Below, piece by piece: positions 25,899 to 33,531 of a DNA stretch of 64,000 nucleotides. The position numbers and the translations under genes are program-made. Every line of letters begins with the position of its first letter. Positions within the stretch are counted from its first letter, which is position 1. The notes below the pieces were generated by a model. It had not been told where the DNA came from. It worked only from the letters and a program-made list of their open reading frames with translations, and did no database searches. This DNA is from JAJACP01 sp964350245. Its GTDB lineage: Bacteria > Chlamydiota > Chlamydiia > Chlamydiales > JAAKFR01. The stretch is from the NCBI GenBank assembly GCA_964350245.1, contig CAYGJC010000007.1, positions 28,857 through 92,856 on the forward strand, in the 5' to 3' direction.

Positions 25899-27155
25899 AT
25901 GAAAACTCTTATTACTGTCCTCCAGGAGCGGGGATTCATCGAGGCCATGACAAGTGAAGAACTTACCGAGCTTGCTGCGAGGCCCTTAACAGTCTACGCC
26001 GGATTTGATCCGACATCAGATAGTCTACACTTAGGAAACCTCGTAGGGATTATGGGACTTGCCTGGTTCCAAAAATTTGGCCACAAACCCATCGCTCTTG
26101 TCGGGGGGGCAACGGGAATGATCGGGGATCCTTCAGGTCGACATGCAGAACGTAATTTACTCGATCCACATACGATTGAAACGAATTTGGTGGGCATCCG
26201 CCGCTCTTTGGAGGCTGTTCTTAAAAGTGAAGTGACGATTCTGAATAATTATGATTGGTTCAAAGGGGTAGGGTATATCGATTTTTTACGTGATGTGGGA
26301 AAACACTTCCGCCTAGGAACGATGCTGGCCAAGGAGAGCGTCAAAACGCGCCTTGCTTCTGAGGAGGGCATTAGTTACACAGAGTTTAGTTATCAGTTGG
26401 TGCAGGCCTACGATTTTCTCCATTTATATAGGGAACACCAGGTGACGGTTCAAATGGGAGGGAGCGATCAGTGGGGAAATATTACCGCCGGAACAGAGCT
26501 TGTGCGTAAAGAGACAGGGGAAGCTGTGCATGGCATTACCTTTCCACTTCTTACCCGAAGCGATGGAAAGAAGTTTGGAAAAACTGAAGAGGGAGCGATT
26601 TGGCTTAACTCCGATCGTCTATCTGCCTATGATTTCTACCAACATCTTTTCCGAATGGCCGATGCCGATTTGCCTAAATTGTTTCGGATGCTCACTTTTT
26701 TGGAACTTGAAGAAATACGAGAGATCGAAGCGTCGATGCAAAGGCCTGATTATGTGGCTAACACGGCACAAAAGCGCTTGGCAGAAGAGGTGACGCGCAT
26801 CGTGCATGGTGAGGCGGGTGTTCAGGAGGCACTTCGTGTCACTGAAGCAGCGAAACCGGGCAGTCACACGCAGCTTGATGCAGAGACGTTGCGTGTTTTG
26901 GCTGCTGATCTTCCCAGTCAAACCCTTCCACAAGCCGATGTAGTGGGCATAAAGCTAGTCGATTTGATCGTTGCATGCGGGCTGCTGGGAAGTAAAGGGG
27001 AAGCTCGTCGTATGGTTACAGGTGGAGGCACATACCTCAACAATGAGAAAATTGTGGACGATCAACTTGTTGTTTCCAAAAAACATCTCATAGAAAGTCA
27101 GTTTCTTCTCCTTGGAATCGGCAAGAAAAAGAAGCTTGTTGTGCGCGTCAAATGA
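25899..27155 (+). CDS. tyrS: Tyrosyl-tRNA synthetase
   Basis: 418 residues. Charges tRNA-Tyr. Class I signatures: HIGH variant in FDPTSDSLHLGNL (about residues 35-50) and KMSKS variant in SDGKKFGKTEEGA, the KFGKT form found in bacterial TyrRS. Tyrosine-binding QLVQAYDFLHLY and GGSDQWGNITAG are intact. C-terminal S4 RNA-binding domain with SKGEARRMVTGGGTYLNN. Start chosen at ATG 25899 (MKTLITVLQERG), preceded by AGATAGGGAAATA; the longer frame from 25839 adds residues without family similarity. Confidence 0.97.
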   Translation: MKTLITVLQERGFIEAMTSEELTELAARPLTVYAGFDPTSDSLHLGNLVGIMGLAWFQKFGHKPIALVGGATGMIGDPSGRHAERNLLDPHTIETNLVGIRRSLEAVLKSEVTILNNYDWFKGVGYIDFLRDVGKHFRLGTMLAKESVKTRLASEEGISYTEFSYQLVQAYDFLHLYREHQVTVQMGGSDQWGNITAGTELVRKETGEAVHGITFPLLTRSDGKKFGKTEEGAIWLNSDRLSAYDFYQHLFRMADADLPKLFRMLTFLELEEIREIEASMQRPDYVANTAQKRLAEEVTRIVHGEAGVQEALRVTEAAKPGSHTQLDAETLRVLAADLPSQTLPQADVVGIKLVDLIVACGLLGSKGEARRMVTGGGTYLNNEKIVDDQLVVSKKHLIESQFLLLGIGKKKKLVVRVK

Positions 27156-27183
27156 AAAAAAATGCGTTTTTGTAAAAATTCCC

Positions 27184-27211
27184 TTGAACCGAAAATGTAG
27201 ATGGCTATTAT
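27184..27211 (+). promoter_or_regulatory. Promoter of the HU gene
   Basis: TTGAAC (27184-27189), 16-base spacer, TATTAT (27206-27211), followed by an ~85-base leader. Confidence 0.65.
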
Positions 27212-27240
27212 ACGGCTATAAATCAGTAAAATAAGATTGG

Positions 27241-27297
27241 GAAGCCCGAATTTTGGCATTCTCAGCTTCGGGAAACCGGAAAGATCAAACTAGGAGG
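27241..27297 (+). promoter_or_regulatory. Structured 5' leader of the HU gene with Shine-Dalgarno
   Basis: CCCGAA (27245-27250) can pair with TTCGGG (27267-27272), while GAAGC (27241-27245) can pair with the overlapping GCTTC (27265-27269); the two hairpins exclude each other. A strong TAGGAGG ribosome site follows at 27291-27297. Regulatory function is inference. Confidence 0.4.
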
Positions 27298-27305
27298 CAC
27301 TAACT

Positions 27306-27602
27306 ATGGCAACGATGACTAAGAAGAAACTGATCACGACAATCTCACAAGATGAAGGCATTCATCCCAATCATGTGCGTGCGGTGATTCAGAATTTTTT
27401 AGATAAAATGACAGAAGCATTAGCAAAAGGAGATCGTCTTGAGTTTCGTGACTTTGGCGTTCTGCAGGTAGTAGAAAGAAAGCCCAAAATCGGACGTAAT
27501 CCTAAAAACGCTTCCGTACCAATCCACATTCCAGCGCGCAGAGCAGTTAAGTTCACGCCAGGAAAGAAAATGCGCCGTCTGATCGAAAAACCAAAGTCTT
27601 AA
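27306..27602 (+). CDS. hup: HU/IHF-family nucleoid DNA-binding protein
   Basis: 98 residues. Dimeric DNA-bending histone-like protein. N-terminal helices (KKKLITTISQDEGIHPNHVRAVI), then the beta-arm region with the signature GDRLEFRDFGVLQVVERKPKIGRNPKN; GRNPKN is the arm start conserved in HU/IHF, followed by VPIHIPARRAVKFTPGKKMR. The strong TAGGAGG site eight bases before ATG 27306 predicts high expression. In C. trachomatis the IHF/HU-like gene lies next to accA and msbA homologues, the same order as here (from memory). Terminator at 27639-27666. Confidence 0.95.
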   Translation: MATMTKKKLITTISQDEGIHPNHVRAVIQNFLDKMTEALAKGDRLEFRDFGVLQVVERKPKIGRNPKNASVPIHIPARRAVKFTPGKKMRRLIEKPKS

Positions 27603-27638
27603 GAAAAAAAAGACGTTTTTTTCCACGGAACTATGTTA

Positions 27639-27666
27639 CCCTCAGTCTTGAACTGAGGGTTTTTTT
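27639..27666 (+). terminator. Rho-independent terminator after hup
   Basis: CCCTCAGT-CTTGA-ACTGAGGG followed by seven T. The T-run directly abuts the ATG at 27667, so the next gene's ribosome site would have to lie in the stem. Confidence 0.85.
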
Positions 27667-28566
27667 ATGTATGAAAATGAGTTTTTTCCTTGGGGTGGTC
27701 TTCCTTACCCCTACGAGCATGCCCGTTTAGGCGTGGAGCTTGTGCAAAAAGGCGAGTTAGAAAAAGCCAAAGAGCTGATTCCCTTTCAGCAGGCGACTTT
27801 AGACCATCATGGTAAGCCGCTCTACTCTCTTTTTCGACAGGAAAAGGGGCGCGGGTATGCCGAGCTGGAAGAGGCCAACCGACTTTTCTTTGAAGCTCTT
27901 AGATGTGAACCCGAAAAAGAATCACAATATATTAATGAAGAGCTGGGAATCTTATCCAATCGCACCCCTGAACAAACCATTCTCTCTCTTGGTTCAGGAT
28001 GTAAGAGTGGGATGGGAGCCTATCTTGTAGGTGAGGGAGGCGTGCTCACCTTTGGTCCGCAACTGCGCCCCCTTGGCGAGTGCAGTGGCTTTGGCTTAGC
28101 CGGTAGGGCGCGCCATCTTGAAATCGATGCGACATCCATGCACTATCAGTGTAGATTAGCGGCTCCGCATGATCGGGATACTGGAATTCCATGGATGCGC
28201 GATTCGGGTTATTGTGGCACCTGGATTGAAACGACCACTAAACAGGTGGAAGGATGCCTTAGTATCAAAAGCACGTTTGAAGGTTTTCGGCCTCTTTCCG
28301 ATTTTCTTTTCACCTTTTTTGTGAAGGCAAAGGCCTGTTTTGTAGCCGGATCGCACAAATTAAATCCCCGTTCACTTGATCGTTACCAAGGCCCCCCTCA
28401 GCAGGTTGGGTTGGGGGAGGTGGCTATCAGTCCTGAGGGGGGATTCAAAAGTATGGAAGTGGTTCCCCTGGCAGGCGATGGGGCGTATTGGGGAGCTGAT
28501 TTCTTGGTAGCCCTCACTTTGGAACAACCTTGTTGTAGTATTTTGTTAACTCGACTATATGTGTGA
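27667..28566 (+). CDS. Conserved chlamydial hypothetical protein (CT266-like by position)
   Basis: 299 residues. N-terminal ~90 residues look like a TPR-type helical pair (YPYEHARLGVELVQKGELEK; ELEEANRLFFEALRCEP), the remainder is beta-rich with many Gly and aromatic residues and no signal peptide. It sits between the HU gene and accA/msbA, the place of CT266 in C. trachomatis (from memory), so a conserved chlamydial protein of unknown function is inferred. ATG 27667 touches the hup terminator and has no ordinary Shine-Dalgarno, hence its expression may depend on read-through or a weak start. The stop overlaps the start region of the L,D-transpeptidase gene. Confidence 0.7.
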   Translation: MYENEFFPWGGLPYPYEHARLGVELVQKGELEKAKELIPFQQATLDHHGKPLYSLFRQEKGRGYAELEEANRLFFEALRCEPEKESQYINEELGILSNRTPEQTILSLGSGCKSGMGAYLVGEGGVLTFGPQLRPLGECSGFGLAGRARHLEIDATSMHYQCRLAAPHDRDTGIPWMRDSGYCGTWIETTTKQVEGCLSIKSTFEGFRPLSDFLFTFFVKAKACFVAGSHKLNPRSLDRYQGPPQQVGLGEVAISPEGGFKSMEVVPLAGDGAYWGADFLVALTLEQPCCSILLTRLYV

Positions 28567-28568
28567 TT

Positions 28569-29558
28569 ATGTCAAAACTGAAGATTTTAGGTTTCGGTGC
28601 TCTTTTTCTTTTACTCGCTTTTTTAGTGGTAAAATGGCCTTCACAACACATCCCACCTGAAGATATTGTTATCGATGATCTTCCGGTAGAAGAGAGTGTC
28701 GCACTTGTAGTAGAGACGCCACAGCCCATTGTTCAGTCTCATGCTCCGGCTCCACCCATTCTCCCTGTTTCCGACGACTCTGTGCTTCCACCTGATGTAG
28801 ACCGAATGGCAGAGATCTTCAATCCCTATCCACCCTTGCTCCCCTTTGTAGAGACAATCACCTATTCGGGGCGTGTTGCGTGGGTAACCGGGCGGGCAGC
28901 ATATCTAGGAGATTACGCCTCTCACTACAAAACATCGAAACATTTTATTTCTCGCAGTCTTCATGGAATGGGATGCTATCTTTCTGATGTTGTTGCTAAG
29001 GGGAATCGCTTTAACGTGCTGCGCAACGACAAAGAAATTGAATTTCATCTACTGCTTGATCTTTCCCGTCTCAAATTATGGGTTTATGCTCTAGATAAGG
29101 ACGAGGATCAAAAAACGCTTTTAAAATCGTATCCCGTCTGCGCCGGGCGGCTCAATGCGCATCGACGCTCCGGTTCTCTCACTCCTTGTGGTACGTTCTC
29201 GCTCGGTGAAGAGATTGCCGTTTACAAGCCTGGTGTGATCGGAACGTATAAAAATACTCCTAAGGAGATGATAGGGATATTTGGCACACGTTGGATTCCG
29301 CTTGATAGGGAAATTGCCTACTGTGACGGTCCGTGTAAGGGGCTTGGCATTCATGGGATTCCTTTTAAAAAGGACCCAGCGACGGGAGAGCTAGTGGAGC
29401 ACCGCGCGTGTATTGGGCAGTATGAGAGCAATGGGTGCATTCGCCTTCAAACCGAAGATGTCGAAGAATTATTTGCATTGATCGTGTCTCGCCCCTCTTT
29501 TATCCACATTGCCAAAGACTTTACTGAGGCAAAAATCCCCGGGAAGGAGAAAAGTTGA
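28569..29558 (+). CDS. L,D-transpeptidase (YkuD domain), membrane anchored
   Basis: 329 residues. N-terminal membrane anchor (ILGFGALFLLLAFLVVKW), a proline-rich linker to about residue 100, then the YkuD catalytic domain. Catalytic Cys is in SNGCIRL (about residue 290), with the upstream His in GIHGIPF (about 262); most family members have SHGCIRL, here Asn replaces His. The reaction is 3-3 cross-linking of peptidoglycan or attachment of proteins to it in the periplasm, notable because chlamydial peptidoglycan is minimal. The frame opens at GTG 28563, but ATG 28569 is the better start; it lies directly after the preceding stop, so the two are coupled. Confidence 0.88.
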   Translation: MSKLKILGFGALFLLLAFLVVKWPSQHIPPEDIVIDDLPVEESVALVVETPQPIVQSHAPAPPILPVSDDSVLPPDVDRMAEIFNPYPPLLPFVETITYSGRVAWVTGRAAYLGDYASHYKTSKHFISRSLHGMGCYLSDVVAKGNRFNVLRNDKEIEFHLLLDLSRLKLWVYALDKDEDQKTLLKSYPVCAGRLNAHRRSGSLTPCGTFSLGEEIAVYKPGVIGTYKNTPKEMIGIFGTRWIPLDREIAYCDGPCKGLGIHGIPFKKDPATGELVEHRACIGQYESNGCIRLQTEDVEELFALIVSRPSFIHIAKDFTEAKIPGKEKS

Positions 29559-29614
29559 ATTTTAATCTTCGTTTGGATATGATTTCCCTTTAAATTGTTG
29601 AAAAGGCTTATCTT

Positions 29615-30607
29615 ATGGATGTATTGCCTCATGAAAAACAAATAGTTGAGTATGAGAAGACTATTCAAGAGTTCAGAGAGCAAAACCAAAAAAATCCTTT
29701 ATTTTCCCTCGATGAACTACAGAAATTAGAGAAAAAACTCGACAAGCTCAAAAAACAAGTTTACGGCTCGCTCACTCCCTGGGAGCGGGTGCAGATCTGC
29801 CGCCATCCTAACCGTCCTCGCTCGATTGATTACATTGAACATCTTTGCGATGAGTTTGTAGAGCTTTTTGGAGACCGAAACTTCAGCGATGACCATGCTG
29901 TTGTGGGGGGGCTTGCTAAAATTGATGGCCGTAAATTTATGATCATTGGGCAAGAAAAAGGGAACGATACAGAGAGTCGTCTTCACAGAAATTTTGGAAT
30001 GCTCCACCCGGAAGGGTTTCGTAAGGCGCTCCGTTTAGCAGAACTTGCCGAAAAGTTTCACCTTCCTGTGATTTTTTTGCTCGACACGCCCGGGGCTTAT
30101 CCCGGTTTGACTGCGGAAGAGCGGGGACAGGGGTGGGCTATTGCCTACAATCTCCGTGAGCTTGCTCGTTTGGCTACACCCATTATCATTCTGGTGATTG
30201 GTGAGGGGTGTTCTGGAGGAGCCTTGGGTATGGGAATTGGAGACACGGTGGGCATGCTTGAGCATGCCTATTATTCGGTGATCTCTCCCGAAGGATGCGC
30301 TTCTATTTTATGGAAAGATGCCTCCAAAAGCTGTGAGGCGGCAGCGACCTTGAAAATGCAGGCCGAAGACTTGATGGCCTTTTCTATTGTTGATCATGTG
30401 ATCAGCGAGCCGGTTGGCGGCGCACATCACAACCCCGAAGAGATCTACCGCAAGGTAAAGACATTTATCCTTGAACAGTGGGACCACTTTAAGGCGTATC
30501 CGCCTGAAGTTCTACTTGAAAGACGCTATCAAAAGTTCCGTAAAATGGGACAATTCGACACGGTTACCGATGAAACTACTTCTGAAGGCGGCGTTTCTCA
30601 ATCGTAA
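29615..30607 (+). CDS. accA: Acetyl-CoA carboxylase carboxyltransferase subunit alpha
   Basis: 330 residues. With AccD transfers the carboxyl group from carboxybiotin to acetyl-CoA, giving malonyl-CoA for fatty-acid synthesis (fabI is also in this window). N-terminal helical region LDKLKKQVYGSLTPWERVQI, then the crotonase-fold core RPRSIDYIEHLCDEF, IGQEKGNDT, LDTPGAYPGLTAEERGQ and GEGCSGGALGMGIGD, all characteristic. The adjacent HU and msbA genes are the same as in C. trachomatis. Its last 38 bases overlap the chosen start of msbA. Confidence 0.97.
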   Translation: MDVLPHEKQIVEYEKTIQEFREQNQKNPLFSLDELQKLEKKLDKLKKQVYGSLTPWERVQICRHPNRPRSIDYIEHLCDEFVELFGDRNFSDDHAVVGGLAKIDGRKFMIIGQEKGNDTESRLHRNFGMLHPEGFRKALRLAELAEKFHLPVIFLLDTPGAYPGLTAEERGQGWAIAYNLRELARLATPIIILVIGEGCSGGALGMGIGDTVGMLEHAYYSVISPEGCASILWKDASKSCEAAATLKMQAEDLMAFSIVDHVISEPVGGAHHNPEEIYRKVKTFILEQWDHFKAYPPEVLLERRYQKFRKMGQFDTVTDETTSEGGVSQS

Positions 30608-32489
30608 GCACTACGCCCTGCTTGTTGTCACAGTTTGTGCCATGTTTTTGCTCACCATTGGATCGCAAATGGAGATGTTTGCGCTCGGTGTCGTTGCCAA
30701 AACAGGTCCCGATTTTTTCACTCTATTCGGAAAGGAGAGTGAAGGAAAGCTTCAAATGGCGCAAAGCCTAACACCTAGTGATGTGGCATCCAAGTGGGAT
30801 GCCATTGCCCGGGCTCCCGGTGCCCCCATCAACATCGATGAAGCCAATGCCTACATGTCCGCTCATGGAGGGATCTCCATTGTACAGAAAGTAGCCGCCT
30901 TTCTTGACTCTCACTTTGCAATTCACACCAATCTGGCACGTCTGGCCTTTATTCTCGTGTTTGTTGCGATTTTTAAAGCAATTGCTCTGTTTTTACATCG
31001 CTACTTCACCCAAATCGTTGCCATTCGCGTGAGCCGCGACCTTCGGCAGCAATATTTTGAGCACATTCAGTCGCTCCCACTGAGCTTTTATCACGACTAT
31101 GATATTGGTAGTCTCTCCTCACGCGTCTCAGGAGATGCAGGCGTTGTAGCCAATGCCATCAACTCTCTTTTACTCAATTATATTCAGGCTCCTTTTGCCG
31201 TCGTCTCCACTCTTTTGGCCTGTTTTTTGATCTCCTGGAAACTCTCGCTCGTGATCTTTGTCGGTTTTCCTTTGATTGTGTTTCCAATTGTTTTTATCGC
31301 GAGAAAAATCAAAGCCATTTCCAAGCAGATGCAGCGGAATCACGAAACATTTTCAGCGGTTCTACTTGATTTTTTGAGTGGGATTATGACTGTCAAAGTT
31401 TTTGCTATGGAGGCCTTTTCATTAAAAAAATATCGTGAGCAAAACGATCGCATGGCCAAGCTTGAGGAGCGAAGTGCCCGTTTTGGAACTGCTGCCCGTC
31501 CCATTTTGCATAGCGTTTCCTCTCTATTTTTTGCTGCCGTTATCTTGTGTGGACTCTACCTTTTTCGCCTTGGACCTGCTGAGCTCCTGGTTTTTTGCGG
31601 TCTTCTGTATGTTTTTTACGAGCCTGTCAAAAAGTTTGCAGAAGAGAACAATAACATCTTTCGTGGTGTGGCCGCAGCTGAGCGCATGTATGAAGTTTTG
31701 GATATTGAATCGACCATTCAAGATGCGCCGGATGCCATTGAGTTAACCGAATTTCAACAGGGGATTGAGTTTAGAGATGTCTCTTTTCGCTACCGAGATG
31801 AGTGGATCTTGAAAAACCTGAGCTTTAGCGTCAAAAAAGGGGAGACAGTTGCTCTTGTGGGGCCAACAGGTGCGGGTAAATCGACTATTGCTAAGCTATT
31901 GCCTCGCCTTTACGATACACAGCAGGGAGATATCTTAATCGATGGAAAGTCGTTGAGAGAGTACACCCAACGTTCTATACGCGAGCGGATTGCATTTGTG
32001 CCGCAAAAACCCTTCCTCTTCTTTGACACCATTCGAGAGAACATCTCTTTTGGTCGAAAGTTCACCGATCAGCAAATCCAGTCAGCTGCCAGATCGGCAC
32101 ACGCCGAAGAGTTTATCGTTCGCCTCCCAAACAGCTATGACTTTAAGTTGGAAGAGGCAGGTAAAAATCTCTCCGGAGGTCAGCAGCAACGGTTAGCTAT
32201 CGCCCGGGCCTTGGTCAAAGGAGCGCCCATTTTGGTGATGGACGAGGCAACCTCATCTTTAGATGCCGTGAGTGAAGGCATGATTCGCGATGCGATCTGT
32301 GAGCTGCACGGGAAGCTGACGCAAGTGATCATTGCGCATCGCTTCTCTACGATTGAGCATGCCGATAGAATTATTTATCTTGAAAATGGCACCAAGGTTG
32401 CAGAGGGGCCTAAAGAAAGACTACTCGAGAGCTGTCCCAACTTCCGCCGGATGTATGAGATGATGCATGCTTCTGAGCTCGTGCACTAG
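30570..32489 (+). CDS. msbA: MsbA-type lipid A/ABC exporter half-transporter
   Basis: 639 residues from ATG 30570 inside the end of accA (an earlier start at 30471 is unlikely). Flips lipid A-core or another lipid across the inner membrane. Transmembrane domain to about residue 370, with a ~60-residue insertion between TM1 and TM2 (about 45-110, SDVASKWDAIARAPGAP region). Nucleotide-binding domain: Walker A GPTGAGKST, Q-loop FVPQKP, signature LSGGQQQRLAIARAL, Walker B ILVMDEATSSLD, H-loop IIAHRFSTI. All catalytic residues intact. Position after accA matches chlamydial CT264 (from memory). The 3' end overlaps the convergent 32410 gene by 80 bases. Confidence 0.9.
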   Translation: MKLLLKAAFLNRKHYALLVVTVCAMFLLTIGSQMEMFALGVVAKTGPDFFTLFGKESEGKLQMAQSLTPSDVASKWDAIARAPGAPINIDEANAYMSAHGGISIVQKVAAFLDSHFAIHTNLARLAFILVFVAIFKAIALFLHRYFTQIVAIRVSRDLRQQYFEHIQSLPLSFYHDYDIGSLSSRVSGDAGVVANAINSLLLNYIQAPFAVVSTLLACFLISWKLSLVIFVGFPLIVFPIVFIARKIKAISKQMQRNHETFSAVLLDFLSGIMTVKVFAMEAFSLKKYREQNDRMAKLEERSARFGTAARPILHSVSSLFFAAVILCGLYLFRLGPAELLVFCGLLYVFYEPVKKFAEENNNIFRGVAAAERMYEVLDIESTIQDAPDAIELTEFQQGIEFRDVSFRYRDEWILKNLSFSVKKGETVALVGPTGAGKSTIAKLLPRLYDTQQGDILIDGKSLREYTQRSIRERIAFVPQKPFLFFDTIRENISFGRKFTDQQIQSAARSAHAEEFIVRLPNSYDFKLEEAGKNLSGGQQQRLAIARALVKGAPILVMDEATSSLDAVSEGMIRDAICELHGKLTQVIIAHRFSTIEHADRIIYLENGTKVAEGPKERLLESCPNFRRMYEMMHASELVH

Positions 32490-33459
32490 TGTAGCCCTCT
32501 TGTCTTAAAGCTTGTGCCATTGCGTCTCGCTCTGTTTCATCATTGTAGTAGAGACTTTGTAGTTTTTTTCCATCATTCCAACAAACAGCATGCTTTTTGC
32601 CCCCATTTTGGAGGCACCAAAAGGTATTTGGAGGTAGGTGTGTGATCTCTTTGCCCATCTTCCTGCGCAGCTGCTCTTCTACTCGATCACGATTATCAAA
32701 TCCATGAATAAAGCGGGCACGCGTGCTTTCTTGCTTAAAAAAGCGCAGCAGGTCTTCTCCATTCTCGACACGTCTAGCGGCATAAATCTTATCAAATGTT
32801 TGGCTGAGGTATTCTCCTTCTTTTAAAGGACGTTCTTCAAGTGCCTGCAGTTGATTCTGATTGACGACTACTTTGCTGATATAGCTTCTGGGATATGTTT
32901 CAGAGGTAGAAAAGGCCTCTTGACCGTCTCTCAATTCTAGCTTTTTGGCTGCTGCAGCATCGGCCGTTTTGAAGGCATAAACGCCAACTGTGCCCTCCCT
33001 GTTTTTTACGACCATCCCAAACACGGCGGGGCGATTGCCCTCAGGGTAGCGATACTGCTCAGGAAAGTCCCAAAACTGTCCTGGCTGGAGCTTATCGACA
33101 ATCATCTCTTCCTCAAGCCAGCCCTGTAGATTTAAGCGATCGACTTCTCTTTGCGTGAGCTGCTTACTTCCAGAGCTGCGTGCGATCGAGGCGACAAGAG
33201 TGATGGTGATCAAAAGGAGGCTAGCGCTGCCTATCAGAGTTAGATAGACCGAGTGCTCGCCGGCAAGCATGATGAGAGCGTTGATCCCACCGAGATTAAA
33301 GCCTTGAAGAGCCAACACTCCCAAAACCGCTCCGACGGTGCCAATGATGGCAACCGCCAGCATAATCAAAGCAGTGTTCTGCTTGATCTGTCGGCAGGCC
33401 TCAGAATGTCTGAGAGCAAAGCAGCAACTAGGGGAAATAGGATGCGAAGCTGTGGCCAT
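32410..33459 (-). CDS. Inc-like membrane protein family, member 1
   Basis: 349 residues from ATG 33459 (GGAGAG leader; 33471 less likely). ~30-residue N-terminus, then two hydrophobic hairpins: IMLAVAIIGTVGAVLGVLAL and VYLTLIGSASLLLITITLV, separated by the loop QGFNLGGINAL, a bilobed arrangement like chlamydial inclusion-membrane (Inc) proteins. Next comes a shared block: LTQREVDRLN, LQPGQFWDFP, FGMVVKNREGTVGVYAFK. The rest contains a module with the pattern LPPNTFW ... YNDETERDAMAQAL. The four members (32410-38095) share this plan. Host-membrane insertion via type III secretion is inference; cytoplasmic-membrane location is the alternative. Confidence 0.65.
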   Translation of the reverse strand: MATASHPISPSCCFALRHSEACRQIKQNTALIMLAVAIIGTVGAVLGVLALQGFNLGGINALIMLAGEHSVYLTLIGSASLLLITITLVASIARSSGSKQLTQREVDRLNLQGWLEEEMIVDKLQPGQFWDFPEQYRYPEGNRPAVFGMVVKNREGTVGVYAFKTADAAAAKKLELRDGQEAFSTSETYPRSYISKVVVNQNQLQALEERPLKEGEYLSQTFDKIYAARRVENGEDLLRFFKQESTRARFIHGFDNRDRVEEQLRRKMGKEITHLPPNTFWCLQNGGKKHAVCWNDGKKLQSLYYNDETERDAMAQALRQEGYTSARAQKHASSHTSGGSWDSSRVVFL

Positions 33460-33531
33460 AAAACTCTCCACGGATAGTGATGAAAGAGTTATACAGATTT
33501 TTTGTTAAAAAATCATGTATTAAAATAATTT

